Shown here: one piece after another, positions 1 through 6,469 of the stretch | Layout of the letters: each line of letters opens with the position of its first letter | How positions within the stretch are numbered: the stretch's first letter is position 1 | Origin: Myxococcales bacterium | GTDB lineage: Bacteria; Myxococcota_A; Polyangia; Haliangiales; Haliangiaceae | Assembly (NCBI GenBank): GCA_028287115.1 | Contig: JAQBQF010000180.1 | Span: forward strand, 1 to 32,792 | Direction: 5' to 3' | DNA length: 32,792 nucleotides | Program-made: the position numbers and the translations under genes | The notes under the pieces: model-generated | Databases searched by the model: none | Told to the model about the DNA's origin: nothing | Seen by the model: only the letters and a program-made list of their open reading frames with translations

Positions 1-215
1 AGAGGTCGATGACATCGACGTCGACGGCGTGGTCGTAGAGGTCGATGACATCGACGGCGACGTCGTGGACGTAGAGGTCGATGACATGGAAGGCGAGGTC
101 GGCGACATCGACGGCGACGCTGTGGACGTAGAGGTCGATGACGTGGCGGTCGGCGACATCGACGGCGACGCTGTGGACGTAGAGGTCAGCGACGTGGCGG
201 TCGGCGACGTGGCGG
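1..215. repeat. In-frame tandem repeats coding the Ser/Thr/Pro tail
   Basis: At least four units begin with gtagaggtcg, at 35, 71, 128 and 179, and a partial one lies at base 1. Their lengths are 36, 57 and 51 bases, all multiples of three, so gains and losses keep the minus-strand frame open. Each unit codes for S/T-rich text such as STSTASPSMSPT. The array reaches the window edge, so its full length is unknown. Confidence 0.85.
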
Positions 216-828
216 AGGTGGTCGGAATCGGCGACGCCGTTGCGGGGGCTGCCGCGATTCGGACGCTGCCGTCGCCGGCCGATCCGGTCGTGGGACTCGG
301 GGAACCCTTGGCCGGCCCGGGCGCTTCAGCGACGCGAACGCCACCATCGCCGGCCTCGAGTGAGCGGGGAGCGTAGGCGGTGCGAACCTCGGGATCGCCG
401 TACGGATCCACGGGCTGCGGGCCCGTCGACCGCGGCCCATCCGCGGCCGGCTGGCTCGTCGGCCTCGGTGCATCCGCGGCCTGCGGGCTCGTGGGCCTCG
501 GTGCGTCTGCCTCGCTGGTGCGTCGATCGTTGGTACGACGACGCCACGACGGGTCCGGAGCCGCGAGGACGACCTGGGCACCGTCCTCGGACTCCAGCGT
601 GACCTCGTCCGCATCGATCGAGGCGACTCGATAACCTTCGATCGTTCCGCCGATGTCGGCGAGCACGTGAGTGCCTTGGTTCTTGTCGAACAGCAGCGCC
701 TGATGGGTCTCGGAAAGCACCCTCACCACGCGTAGTGGCACTTTCGGCCGGGCGATCTCGGACCGCTTGTCGTCAGCGCTCGCGACGGACCCGACCAGCA
801 TCAAGCAAGCAAACAGGAGTCGCCGCAT
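1..828 (-). CDS. Secreted protein with Ser/Thr/Pro repeat tail (partial, runs off left edge)
   Basis: The minus-strand frame stays open from the ATG at 828-826 to base 1 (276 codons, no stop), so the C-terminus lies outside the window. Residues 1-18 form a signal peptide (MRRLLFACLMLVGSVASA) with an A-S-A cleavage site, so the product is exported. Residues about 30-90 form a small globular domain (ALLFDKNQGTHVLADIGG, then EGYRVASIDADEVTLES) that resembles the inner-membrane HR/PilP-GspC type of beta domain; this likeness is by eye only. From about residue 95 the chain is Pro/Ala/Asp-rich linker, and from about residue 205 it is almost pure Ser/Thr/Pro/Met, encoded by in-frame tandem DNA repeats. 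No good Shine-Dalgarno sequence is seen. Function unknown; the tail may be a spacer or a glycosylation-prone stalk. Confidence 0.75.
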   Translation of the reverse strand, partial: MRRLLFACLMLVGSVASADDKRSEIARPKVPLRVVRVLSETHQALLFDKNQGTHVLADIGGTIEGYRVASIDADEVTLESEDGAQVVLAAPDPSWRRRTNDRRTSEADAPRPTSPQAADAPRPTSQPAADGPRSTGPQPVDPYGDPEVRTAYAPRSLEAGDGGVRVAEAPGPAKGSPSPTTGSAGDGSVRIAAAPATASPIPTTSATSPTATSLTSTSTASPSMSPTATSSTSTSTASPSMSPTSPSMSSTSTSTTSPSMSSTSTTTPSTSMSSTS

Positions 829-1035
829 GCGGTGCGGTAGTGCAATCGCCGATCCGGCGCACGGCACTGCAAACAGCTGAAATCAATCAGAGCTTTCTAC
901 CAGCTCTCGGCTCATGTGGCCGAGCATTCACAGCCGTCGTCGCACTCCATCACACACCCGCCATGTCGAACGCCCACTTACGTCTTAGAGCTCTTAGAAC
1001 GCGCTCATCGGGCGGGCCCGCCCGCCGTTCAGCGC
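829..1035. other. Non-coding stretch upstream of the secreted-protein gene
   Basis: No credible coding frame is seen. The stretch should hold the promoter for the minus-strand gene that starts at 828, but no convincing -35/-10 pair is visible. A strong inverted repeat, GGCGGGC-CC-GCCCGCC, lies at 1011-1026 with perfect 7-base arms. It has no T-run on either side, so it is not a classic terminator. Confidence 0.5.
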
Positions 1036-1195
1036 AACGTCGTCGAACGAAGCCGCCTTGTCGGCGTGACGTCGTCTAACGAAGCCGCTTCGCGGTGTCA
1101 GCGTGACGTCCGCTTCGTGGTGTCAGCGTGACGTCGTCTAACGAAGCCGCTTCGCAGTGTCAGCGTGACGTCGTCTAACGAAGCCGCTTCGCAGC
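1036..1195. repeat. 37-bp tandem repeats between pspA and its downstream neighbour
   Basis: Two complete, near-identical 37-base units lie at 1069-1105 and 1131-1167. There is a degenerate unit at 1036-1068, a 25-base truncated unit at 1106-1130, and a unit whose first 28 bases match at 1168-1195. Each full unit holds the short inverted repeat CGAAG-CCG-CTTCG and the direct motif ACGTCGTCTAACGAAGCC. The array sits just past the pspA stop and upstream of the next minus-strand gene. It could act as a processing or attenuation element, or be a simple expansion. Confidence 0.8.
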
Positions 1196-1232
1196 CGAGG
1201 AAGGCGGGCGTCGATCCGATCAGGACCGAGAC

Positions 1233-2090
1233 TCAGGCCTTCTTCGATTCCTTGTCGACTTCCGACAGATCGAGATCCTCGAGCTCCTTGAGGTCTTCGG
1301 CCGTCAGAGATGGACCGATCGGGCCCGTTGAATCCGCTTTGGTGTGCTTGTCTCCGTCTTTCCCCGGAGCGCCCGAGCCGAGCTGCTTCGCGTTGTCGCC
1401 CTTGGGTGCTTCGAGGAGGCCCATCTTCTGCTTGAGCTCGTTGAGCGCGTCTTCCTCGGCACCGCCGGGAGCCTGCTCGAGCTGGAGGAACTTCGATTCG
1501 AGCGTATCGCCGGACAGCTCGCCGGCGAGCTCCGCGCCTGCTTCGGCCTCGGCTTCCATCAGTTGGATCCGCTCTGCCATGCGATCGAACGTATCGAAGG
1601 CGCTCGTGTCGCCGAGGCCCTGCATCGTGTTCGCGATCTGTTGCTGCGCTTCCGCACGCTTCTTGCGCGCGATCAGGATGTTCTTCTTGCGCTTCGCTTC
1701 TTCGATCTTGTTGTTGAGCATCCGCAGTGCGTCTTTGAGCTTCTCGACGGCCTGCTTCTGAGACACCCACTGCTGCTGGAACTGCGTCGCGATCGTCTCG
1801 TGCTCCTGCTTGCGCGAAAGCGCCTGACGAGCGAGGTTATCGTCGCCTGCGCGCACTGCAACCATCGCCTTACGCTCCCACTCCTTCGACTTGTCGGTCT
1901 CGGCGGTGTATTGCTTCTGGAGCTTCTTCTCGTCGGCAATCGCGATGGCAACTGCTTTTTTGGCTTCGACCAGCTGCTGCTGCATTTCGAGCAGCACCTG
2001 TGTCAGCATCTTCTCCGGATCCTCAGCCTTCGTGATGAGGTCGTTCAGGTTCGACTTGATCAGCGTCCCGAGTCTCGAAAAGATGCCCAT
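1233..2090 (-). CDS. pspA: PspA/IM30 family membrane-stress protein
   Basis: A 285-residue protein of the PspA/IM30/Vipp1 family (ESCRT-III-like), which binds the inner membrane and protects it when envelope integrity fails. The start is typical (MGIFSRLGTLIKSNLNDLI, then the AEDPEKML motif) and is followed by long heptad-rich helices to about residue 215 with the expected KK/ER-rich coiled-coil text. The start at 2090 is chosen because family members begin M-G-x-F; the frame stays open further upstream but that part is unrelated. After about residue 220 there is a Gly/Pro/Lys-rich linker and an acidic end (LTAEDLKELEDLDLSEV), making the protein about 60 residues longer than E. coli PspA (222). 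It is divergent from uppS with 42 bases between the start codons. No pspF or sigma54 GG-N10-GC site was found. Confidence 0.93.
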   Translation of the reverse strand: MGIFSRLGTLIKSNLNDLITKAEDPEKMLTQVLLEMQQQLVEAKKAVAIAIADEKKLQKQYTAETDKSKEWERKAMVAVRAGDDNLARQALSRKQEHETIATQFQQQWVSQKQAVEKLKDALRMLNNKIEEAKRKKNILIARKKRAEAQQQIANTMQGLGDTSAFDTFDRMAERIQLMEAEAEAGAELAGELSGDTLESKFLQLEQAPGGAEEDALNELKQKMGLLEAPKGDNAKQLGSGAPGKDGDKHTKADSTGPIGPSLTAEDLKELEDLDLSEVDKESKKA

Positions 2091-2132
2091 GGCTTTTATC
2101 GAGCGTACGAGATCAATGGGGCTGCCGCAACG

Positions 2133-2870
2133 ATGACCACCAGCAGTCTCCCCAGGCACCTGGGGATCATCATGGACGGCAACGGCCGATGGGCGCAGCA
2201 CCGAGGCCAGCCCCGGATCGAAGGCCATCGCGCCGGCGCCGAGAGTGTCCGCGATATCACCCGCGCGTCCCGCCAGCTCGGCCTCGAGGCACTCACGTTG
2301 TATGCGTTCTCGTCGCAGAACTGGGCGCGCCCCGCCGACGAAGTTGCGGGACTCATGCAGCTCCTGCACGACTTTCTGATCGACGAACGCTCGGAGATTC
2401 TCGATAACGAGATCCGGCTCGAGGCGCTCGGCGACATCGAGCGGCTGCCGGGCCTCGTGCGCGAACCGCTGGAAGAGTTACGCGCAGCTTCGAAGGCAAA
2501 TTCCAAGATGGTGCTGACGCTGGCGCTGTCATACGGCGGCCGCGAATCGATCGCTCGCGCCGCGCGTTCTGCCGCCGCCGACGTCGCCAGCGGCAAGCTT
2601 CGCGTGGACGATCTGGATTGCGAGCGCCTCGGAGCGTACCTGCCGACTGCTTCGCTGCCGCCGCTCGATCTGCTGATCCGTACGTCGGGCGAGCAACGCG
2701 TCTCGAACTTCATGCTGTGGGAGGTCGCGTACGCCGAGCTGATGTTCACCGACGTGATGTGGCCTGACTTTCGTCGCGAGCACCTCTACAAGTGCCTCGA
2801 GCAGTACGCGGCGCGCGAACGCCGTTTCGGTCTGACGTCGGCCCAGCTTGCCGACGGCTCCGACGTGTAG
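2133..2870 (+). CDS. uppS: Isoprenyl transferase (undecaprenyl-diphosphate synthase)
   Basis: A 245-residue cis-prenyltransferase that condenses isopentenyl-PP onto farnesyl-PP to make the undecaprenyl-PP carrier for peptidoglycan and surface polysaccharides. Family signatures are complete: HLGIIMDGNGRWA near residues 9-21, with the catalytic Asp at residue 15; YAFSSQNWARP near 57-67; and the C-terminal RTSGEQRVSNFMLWE, then ELMFTDVMWPDF. The ATG at 2133 is the first Met close to the conserved core; the frame is open upstream only because it runs antisense to pspA. cdsA follows after 15 bases in the same direction, the usual uppS-cdsA order. The dxr/rseP genes that often come next are absent here. 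Confidence 0.95.
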   Translation: MTTSSLPRHLGIIMDGNGRWAQHRGQPRIEGHRAGAESVRDITRASRQLGLEALTLYAFSSQNWARPADEVAGLMQLLHDFLIDERSEILDNEIRLEALGDIERLPGLVREPLEELRAASKANSKMVLTLALSYGGRESIARAARSAAADVASGKLRVDDLDCERLGAYLPTASLPPLDLLIRTSGEQRVSNFMLWEVAYAELMFTDVMWPDFRREHLYKCLEQYAARERRFGLTSAQLADGSDV

Positions 2871-2885
2871 TTCACTGGCCTCTTC

Positions 2886-3746
2886 GTGGCACTCGGCAAT
2901 CTCGCGCAGCGGTTCTTGGTCGCGGTCGTCGCCGTTCCGATCCTGCTCGTACTGCTGCACTACCACCGGCCCGAGCCGACGTGGGCGGTGCTGTTCGTCG
3001 CGTCACTGCTCGCGATGCGCGAGTTCTTTGCGATGACGCTTCCCGTCGAGGATCGGCGCGCGGCGCTGATCATGGGCGGCATCGCGAGTGCCGCGTTCTA
3101 CTGGCTCGATATCCTCGTCGTGTCGCGCTACCCGGACGCGCCGCACGCGCTCGCGCAGGTCGCGATCGAAGGCAGCTCCGTCGCGATCGCCCTCGCGGTC
3201 CTCGTGCCCGGCCTCTACTATCTGTTTCGGTTTCGCGACATCCCGACCGTTGCGGGGCGTTACGCCGCGACCGTCGCGGGGATCATCTACGCGGGTTTCC
3301 TCACGACGTACCTCGCGAAGCTGAAGCTCCTCGATCCGAATGACGGCGGCGATACCGTGCTGATCGTGCTGATCGTCGCGTGGGTCGCCGATACGGGCGG
3401 CTACTTCGCGGGCCGGTTCCTCGGCAAGTCCAAGCTCTACGAAGCGGTCAGCCCGAAGAAGACGTGGGCCGGCGCATGGGGCGGCCTCGCCGGCTCGCTC
3501 GTCGGCGTCGCGATCTTGAAGCTCGTGGCCGCGCACTGGCTCACGTGGGTCGACGTGTTCCTGATCGCGATCCCGGGCGGCATCCTCGGTCAGCTCGGCG
3601 ATCTCGCGGAGTCGCTGATCAAGCGCTCGGTCGGCGTCAAAGACTCCGGCGCGCTGCTGCCCGGGCACGGCGGCATCCTCGATCGGATCGACGCGGTGCT
3701 GTTCATCGCGCCGTACGTCTACATCTACCTGCTCGCCCGCCACTGA
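2886..3746 (+). CDS. cdsA: Phosphatidate cytidylyltransferase (CDP-diglyceride synthase)
   Basis: A 286-residue integral membrane enzyme (CTP + phosphatidate to CDP-diacylglycerol + PPi) at the head of phospholipid synthesis. About eight hydrophobic segments are seen. The C-terminal CDP-alcohol signature is intact: SLIKRSVGVKDSG, then LLPGHGGILDRID, including the conserved K-D and H-G-G-x-x-D-R-x-D. The start is GTG at 2886, giving a normal N-terminus (MALGNLAQRFLVAVVAVPIL). It lies 15 bases after uppS and is probably co-transcribed with it. Its last codon and stop (CAC TGA) are also the first bases of a 51-bp repeat that continues downstream. Confidence 0.95.
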   Translation: MALGNLAQRFLVAVVAVPILLVLLHYHRPEPTWAVLFVASLLAMREFFAMTLPVEDRRAALIMGGIASAAFYWLDILVVSRYPDAPHALAQVAIEGSSVAIALAVLVPGLYYLFRFRDIPTVAGRYAATVAGIIYAGFLTTYLAKLKLLDPNDGGDTVLIVLIVAWVADTGGYFAGRFLGKSKLYEAVSPKKTWAGAWGGLAGSLVGVAILKLVAAHWLTWVDVFLIAIPGGILGQLGDLAESLIKRSVGVKDSGALLPGHGGILDRIDAVLFIAPYVYIYLLARH

Positions 3747-3891
3747 AAATCGGTCCGACCGAATTTGTGCACTTGATGTGCACGTTGTCGCCACTGAAAT
3801 TCGGTCCGACCGAATTTATGCACTTCATGCGCATGTTGTCCGGAATGCGGACAGTCGGTGCGCAGAAAATCGGTCCGACCGAATTAGCGCT
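3741..3891. repeat. Triple array of a 17-bp palindrome after cdsA
   Basis: The palindrome ATTCGGTC-C-GACCGAAT (8-base arms around one C) is perfect at 3799-3815. It occurs with one changed base (AATCGGTC...) at 3748-3764 and 3868-3884. The first two copies sit in a 51-base direct repeat (3741-3791, 3792-3842) that starts in the last sense codon and stop of cdsA. Each also holds a second inverted repeat after the palindrome: GTGCAC-TTGAT-GTGCAC in unit 1, ATGC...GCAT in unit 2. A further hairpin, GTCCG-GAATG-CGGAC, lies at 3838-3852. The palindrome size fits a dimeric repressor's operator or a REP-like structured element; the sequence alone does not decide. Confidence 0.85.
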
Positions 3892-4028
3892 GCACGACTG
3901 GCAGCCCTGCGTCTGCGCGGACGCAACTGGCAGCGAGCCGTGGGTCCACGCCAACACATCGCTCGAGCTAACTACTGGAGCTTGCAAGCCGAACCTGCTG
4001 GCACGCGACCCGCACATGCGAGCTGCCG

Positions 4029-4106
4029 ATGACCCGCTTCGATCGCACCTGGGAGCCGCTGGTTGTCGTGATCGTCGCCGCCATCATCTGGTTCGGCACG
4101 CTTTGA
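4029..4106 (+). CDS. Possible 25-residue single-pass membrane peptide
   Basis: An ATG at 4029 opens a 25-residue frame: MTRFDRTWEPL, then the hydrophobic stretch VVVIVAAIIWFGTL, then TGA. This is one membrane span with a charged N-terminal end, the layout of small membrane proteins. A terminator-like hairpin begins 25 bases past the stop, and the palindrome array lies upstream, which would suit a small regulated transcript. Against it: no clear ribosome-binding site, and a frame this short can arise by chance. Tentative. Confidence 0.3.
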   Translation: MTRFDRTWEPLVVVIVAAIIWFGTL

Positions 4107-4130
4107 GAGACGGCGTTGGTTTGCTCTTCG

Positions 4131-4150
4131 CCGGCACGCGCCGGTTTGTT
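4131..4150 (+). terminator. Weak hairpin terminator candidate
   Basis: The sequence CCGGC-ACGC-GCCGG (4131-4144) forms a 5-bp GC stem with a 4-base loop and is followed by TTTGTT. It could end the uppS-cdsA (or small peptide) transcript. The T-run is short and broken, so the call is weak. Confidence 0.35.
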
Positions 4151-4181
4151 CGTCGCCGACCTCGACTCGCTTTAGCCCGCC

Positions 4182-4322
4182 TCAAGGTTTCGATCGGACC
4201 GCGCCGAGCGCTCGTAACGCGAACAACTTGGCCTGCCACAGCCACGCAAGCCGCTCGGCGTGCGTCAGCTTCTGAAAATTGCGAAGCTGCTCGAGCTCTT
4301 GCGCGCCAACCGATTCGCTCAT
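4182..4322 (-). CDS. Tiny partner protein 2 of the nucleotidyltransferase module
   Basis: A 46-residue frame whose ATG at 4322 overlaps the stop of the preceding small gene by four bases (ATGA), so its translation is probably coupled. The core reads EQLRNFQKLTHAERLAWLWQ. It aligns without gaps to EQLQTFSSLSPARRLQWLEE of the gene just upstream: shared E-Q-L, F, L, R-L and W-L positions. The two are therefore ancient duplicates of one small helical family. No function can be read directly. Position after a MNT-type nucleotidyltransferase suggests an antitoxin or partner role. A longer frame exists from 4400, but the overlap start fits better. Confidence 0.6.
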   Translation of the reverse strand: MSESVGAQELEQLRNFQKLTHAERLAWLWQAKLFALRALGAVRSKP

Positions 4323-4483
4323 CGCCTCAGGCGAGCCCAGCTCTCGCGGACTGATGAAGGGGCGAGCTCGTGCATGAGCTCGCGGATCTCCTCGAGCCAT
4401 TGCAGGCGGCGGGCAGGTGACAGACTGGAAAACGTCTGAAGCTGCTCATCGCTCACCCAGTAGGAGTAGCCGCGGTCAGCCAT
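4319..4483 (-). CDS. Tiny partner protein 1 of the nucleotidyltransferase module
   Basis: A 54-residue protein if started at the ATG at 4483 (MADRGYSYWVSDEQLQTF); other in-frame starts are 4492 and 4531. All of them overlap the end of the nucleotidyltransferase gene, so translation is probably coupled. The centre, EQLQTFSSLSPARRLQWLEE, is predicted as a helix-turn-helix-like helical pair and repeats in the next small gene. Small proteins with an R-L-x-W-L core like this are often seen beside nucleotidyltransferase genes, but I cannot name a family with certainty. Likely a dedicated binding partner, possibly the antitoxin. Confidence 0.65.
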   Translation of the reverse strand: MADRGYSYWVSDEQLQTFSSLSPARRLQWLEEIRELMHELAPSSVRESWARLRR

Positions 4484-4973
4484 CTCGATCATTCTTCGCG
4501 AGTCGCTCGAGATGCGCAACGTCTGATTCATCCTGGGCTCGACCGGTCGAACGCTTCATTGCGATCAAGTCCGCAAGGCTCGCGACATAGACACGAACGC
4601 CTTGAAGATCGAGCATGACCGCCCTGGCGACGATGTCCGCTGGCGGAACCGGCGGCGATACCAGGACGTCCACTTCTCGCAGTGGATCGCTCGGATCGGT
4701 GTAGGTCACCGCGATCAGATTCCGCTCATCGCGATATTCGGTGCGGAGTTTGTCGTCCGCGAGATCGGCGAGCTGGATCGGCAGTCTGCAGCGCAGACTC
4801 AAGCCCGTCAGGACCTGATCGATCGCCGTGAGCGCTTCGACCGTCGTCGGAACGACAAGATCAACGTCGTACGTCAGTCGGGGAACACCGTGCAGCGTGA
4901 CGGCGACTCCGCCGACGATGCAGTAAGGTACCTGCTTTGTCGCGAGGGCGGCGAGCAGATCGCGGATGAACAC
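4476..4973 (-). CDS. MNT-type nucleotidyltransferase (AbiEii/DUF6036-like)
   Basis: A 165-residue member of the minimal polymerase-beta-type nucleotidyltransferases. The signature is complete: GGVAVTLHGVPRLTYDVDLV, with Gly-Gly at residues 21-22 and the metal-binding D36-x-D38; a third acidic residue in REVDVLV (D102); and the closing LIAMKRSTGRAQDESDVAHL with Lys140 and the R-x-x-D-x-x-D helix. All catalytic positions seem present, so it is probably active, moving an NMP onto a protein, tRNA or small molecule. It starts 15 bases after the MerR-TPR gene and overlaps the next small gene by 8 bases. Relatives act as toxins (AbiEii, MenT) or as antitoxins (MNT of HEPN-MNT). No HEPN gene is present here. 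Confidence 0.85.
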   Translation of the reverse strand: MFIRDLLAALATKQVPYCIVGGVAVTLHGVPRLTYDVDLVVPTTVEALTAIDQVLTGLSLRCRLPIQLADLADDKLRTEYRDERNLIAVTYTDPSDPLREVDVLVSPPVPPADIVARAVMLDLQGVRVYVASLADLIAMKRSTGRAQDESDVAHLERLAKNDRDG

Positions 4974-4988
4974 GCGCCTAACGTACTC

Positions 4989-5951
4989 CTACGCCGCGAT
5001 CTGATCGAGGTACGCGCGAGCGTGCAACGCCCAATCGCTGGCACCGTCGAGCTCGAGGTAACGCTCGAGGAACTGCCGCGCCTGCGCGGTGCCGCCGACC
5101 TGGGCCAGCATCAGCCCGAGGTTGTAGTGGGCGTCGGCGAACTCGGGAGCCGCGGCGCAGACCTTGCGAAGCTCGGCGATCGCGAGCTCGGTCTCGCCCA
5201 TGTCCTCGAGCAGGTTCGCCAGGTTGTAGCGAGCCTCCGGCTGCGACGGATCGTGCTCGATCGCGCGCTCGTAGAGGCGGCGCGCTTCTTCGAGCTCACC
5301 TTGGCGATGCACGAGGTTGCCGAGGTTCGTCAGCGCGGCGGCCATGTTCGGCTCGAGATCGAGCGCTTGGCGGAACAGGTGCTCGGCGCTCTCGGAGTCG
5401 CCACGATCTTCAGCGGCGCATGCCTCGACGAAGTGGCGATAGGCCGTCGTGCCGCCGTTCGCTTCGGTCGGTGAGTCCTCGACCGCGCTCGGGGCGGCGT
5501 CGTCGCCGAACGCCGAGCGGCTCGAGCTCTGTCCGATCTGCGCGGGCGACACGCGCGGCATCGCCAGCACTTCGTTGATGTGCGCACCGAAGCTCGGCAG
5601 GTTGAAGGCCATCACGACCTGTCCGCTGATCGGATGAAACGCGATGTCATCCGCGAGCGCGACGATCGTGTCGCCATCGGAGCACACGCGCAGCTTCGAG
5701 GTCGGGTGCGCGTCGTTCGGCAGCGCTTTCTTGAGCGCCTCGACGTTCTTGCGAACCTTCTGCAACGGAATGTTCGCGGCGAGGAGATCCTTCGCCGCTT
5801 TCACCGCGACGAGATCGCAGAACGTGTAATAGAACCGGCCGCCTTTGCGAACCGTGGGTCCGACGAAGCCGGTCTGCGTCCAGTAACGCAAGCGCGACTC
5901 CTGAACGGCCAGGATCCGGGCGACATCGCGGATTGAGTACAGCTCGATCAT
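4989..5951 (-). CDS. MerR-type HTH regulator fused to TPR repeats
   Basis: A 320-residue two-part protein. Residues 1-75 are a MerR-like winged helix (YSIRDVARILAVQESRLRYW, the usual R-x-R-Y-W turn, then an F-Y-Y-T stretch and a KVRKNVEALKK helix). A central segment of about 90 residues includes GDTIVALADDIAFHPISGQV. From about residue 165, four TPR units follow, e.g. ALTNLGNLVHRQGELEEARR, ARYNLANLLEDMGETELAIA and AHYNLGLMLAQVGGTAQARQ. DNA binding with TPR-mediated partner sensing is the likely role; the target is unknown. The start overlaps the preceding gene by four bases (ATGA). There is no Cys metal site or small-molecule-binding domain of classical MerR. Confidence 0.88.
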   Translation of the reverse strand: MIELYSIRDVARILAVQESRLRYWTQTGFVGPTVRKGGRFYYTFCDLVAVKAAKDLLAANIPLQKVRKNVEALKKALPNDAHPTSKLRVCSDGDTIVALADDIAFHPISGQVVMAFNLPSFGAHINEVLAMPRVSPAQIGQSSSRSAFGDDAAPSAVEDSPTEANGGTTAYRHFVEACAAEDRGDSESAEHLFRQALDLEPNMAAALTNLGNLVHRQGELEEARRLYERAIEHDPSQPEARYNLANLLEDMGETELAIAELRKVCAAAPEFADAHYNLGLMLAQVGGTAQARQFLERYLELDGASDWALHARAYLDQIAA

Positions 5952-6403
5952 GGATTCCTCCGCTGCGCTTCGACGTTGAGGCTCAAGAGAAGCTCCGCAC
6001 CACGCGCGCGACTCTCGACGTCGACGTGCGGTACGGACAGGTCACAGCCCGCCATCCGGCGTGCTTCGGACATCGCGATCATGCGGCCGTGGATCCGGCA
6101 GCGCTCGTCGGACGCATACAAGAACGCGGCGCGCTGCGCGGTCGAAGCATCCGGTGGATCGGAGATCAACGCCGACGTCCGTGCGAGGTCGACGGTCAAC
6201 ATCGTCGAGCCCGCGTAGACATCGCCCGTGAAGTCACCTTCCGACAGCACGCGCGCGGCGCCGTGCAGGAGCTCGACCGCGACGGGCGCGAGGCGCACCG
6301 AAACTTCACGCTCGAACAACGACACCCGACGCGCCATCGCCATCGGTTTGCGCGGCGGTCGCACCGCTTTTTCTACACGACGTACACGACGAGACGAGCC
6401 CAT
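5948..6403 (-). CDS. Hypothetical protein upstream of the MerR-TPR regulator
   Basis: A 151-residue frame from the ATG at 6403 that ends overlapping the MerR-TPR start (TCAT at 5948-5951), which supports a real coupled gene. The first 25 residues are Arg/Pro-rich (MGSSRRVRRVEKAVRPPRKP). The rest is a moderately hydrophobic alpha/beta-like sequence (VRLAPVAVELLHGAARVL, then FTGDVYAGSTMLTVDLARTS). No signal peptide, membrane span or known motif is recognised. Later starts at Met21 or Met23 would remove the basic leader. A -10-like TAGCAT lies 7 bases before the ATG, so the transcript may be leaderless. Confidence 0.65.
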   Translation of the reverse strand: MGSSRRVRRVEKAVRPPRKPMAMARRVSLFEREVSVRLAPVAVELLHGAARVLSEGDFTGDVYAGSTMLTVDLARTSALISDPPDASTAQRAAFLYASDERCRIHGRMIAMSEARRMAGCDLSVPHVDVESRARGAELLLSLNVEAQRRNP

Positions 6404-6410
6404 AAACGAA

Positions 6411-6440
6411 ATGCTAGAGGACCCCAGATGCGATCACCAA
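6411..6440 (-). promoter_or_regulatory. Candidate sigma70-type promoter for the 5948-6403 gene
   Basis: On the minus strand, TTGGTG (6440-6435) and TAGCAT (6416-6411) are separated by 18 bases. The -10 box ends 7 bases before the ATG at 6403, so transcription would begin at or next to the start codon. Matches are moderate and the call rests on spacing. Confidence 0.35.
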
Positions 6441-6469
6441 TTTTCCTACTTGTAGGTTAGCTTCGTCGG

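Larger units (their letters stand above)
3892..4181. other. Mostly non-coding stretch between the palindrome array and the minus-strand module
   Basis: Longer open frames here are arginine-rich shadows with no recognisable domain. The only items worth naming are a 25-codon membrane peptide frame (4029-4106) and a hairpin followed by a short T-rich run (4131-4150). Confidence 0.4.

Noticed and set aside
29..376. Plus-strand acidic repeat frame (V-D-V-E-V-D-D-I-D-G-D units)
   Set aside because: The minus-strand frame over the same bases is open for all 276 codons and begins with a signal peptide; the plus frame lacks a start signal and ends in low-complexity text.
1036..1195. CRISPR array
   Set aside because: The units abut directly with no unique spacers, and no cas gene is near; the same holds for the 7945-8101 and 3741-3891 repeats.
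1344..2132. Long upstream extension of the uppS frame
   Set aside because: It is the antisense shadow of pspA (Leu/Arg-rich); the family core begins at the ATG at 2133.
2091..2132. Sigma54 promoter for pspA
   Set aside because: GG and GC elements were looked for; the nearest GG/GC pair upstream of the pspA start (inside the 5' end of uppS, just outside this gap) is 11 rather than 10 bases apart, so it was not called.
2091..2369. N-terminal extension of pspA to 2369
   Set aside because: It runs antisense to uppS, reads as random text, and PspA proteins begin at the M-G-x-F found at 2090.
3703..4017. 104-codon minus-strand frame across the palindrome array
   Set aside because: Its repeated text comes from the palindromes; there is no domain and it overlaps the cdsA end.
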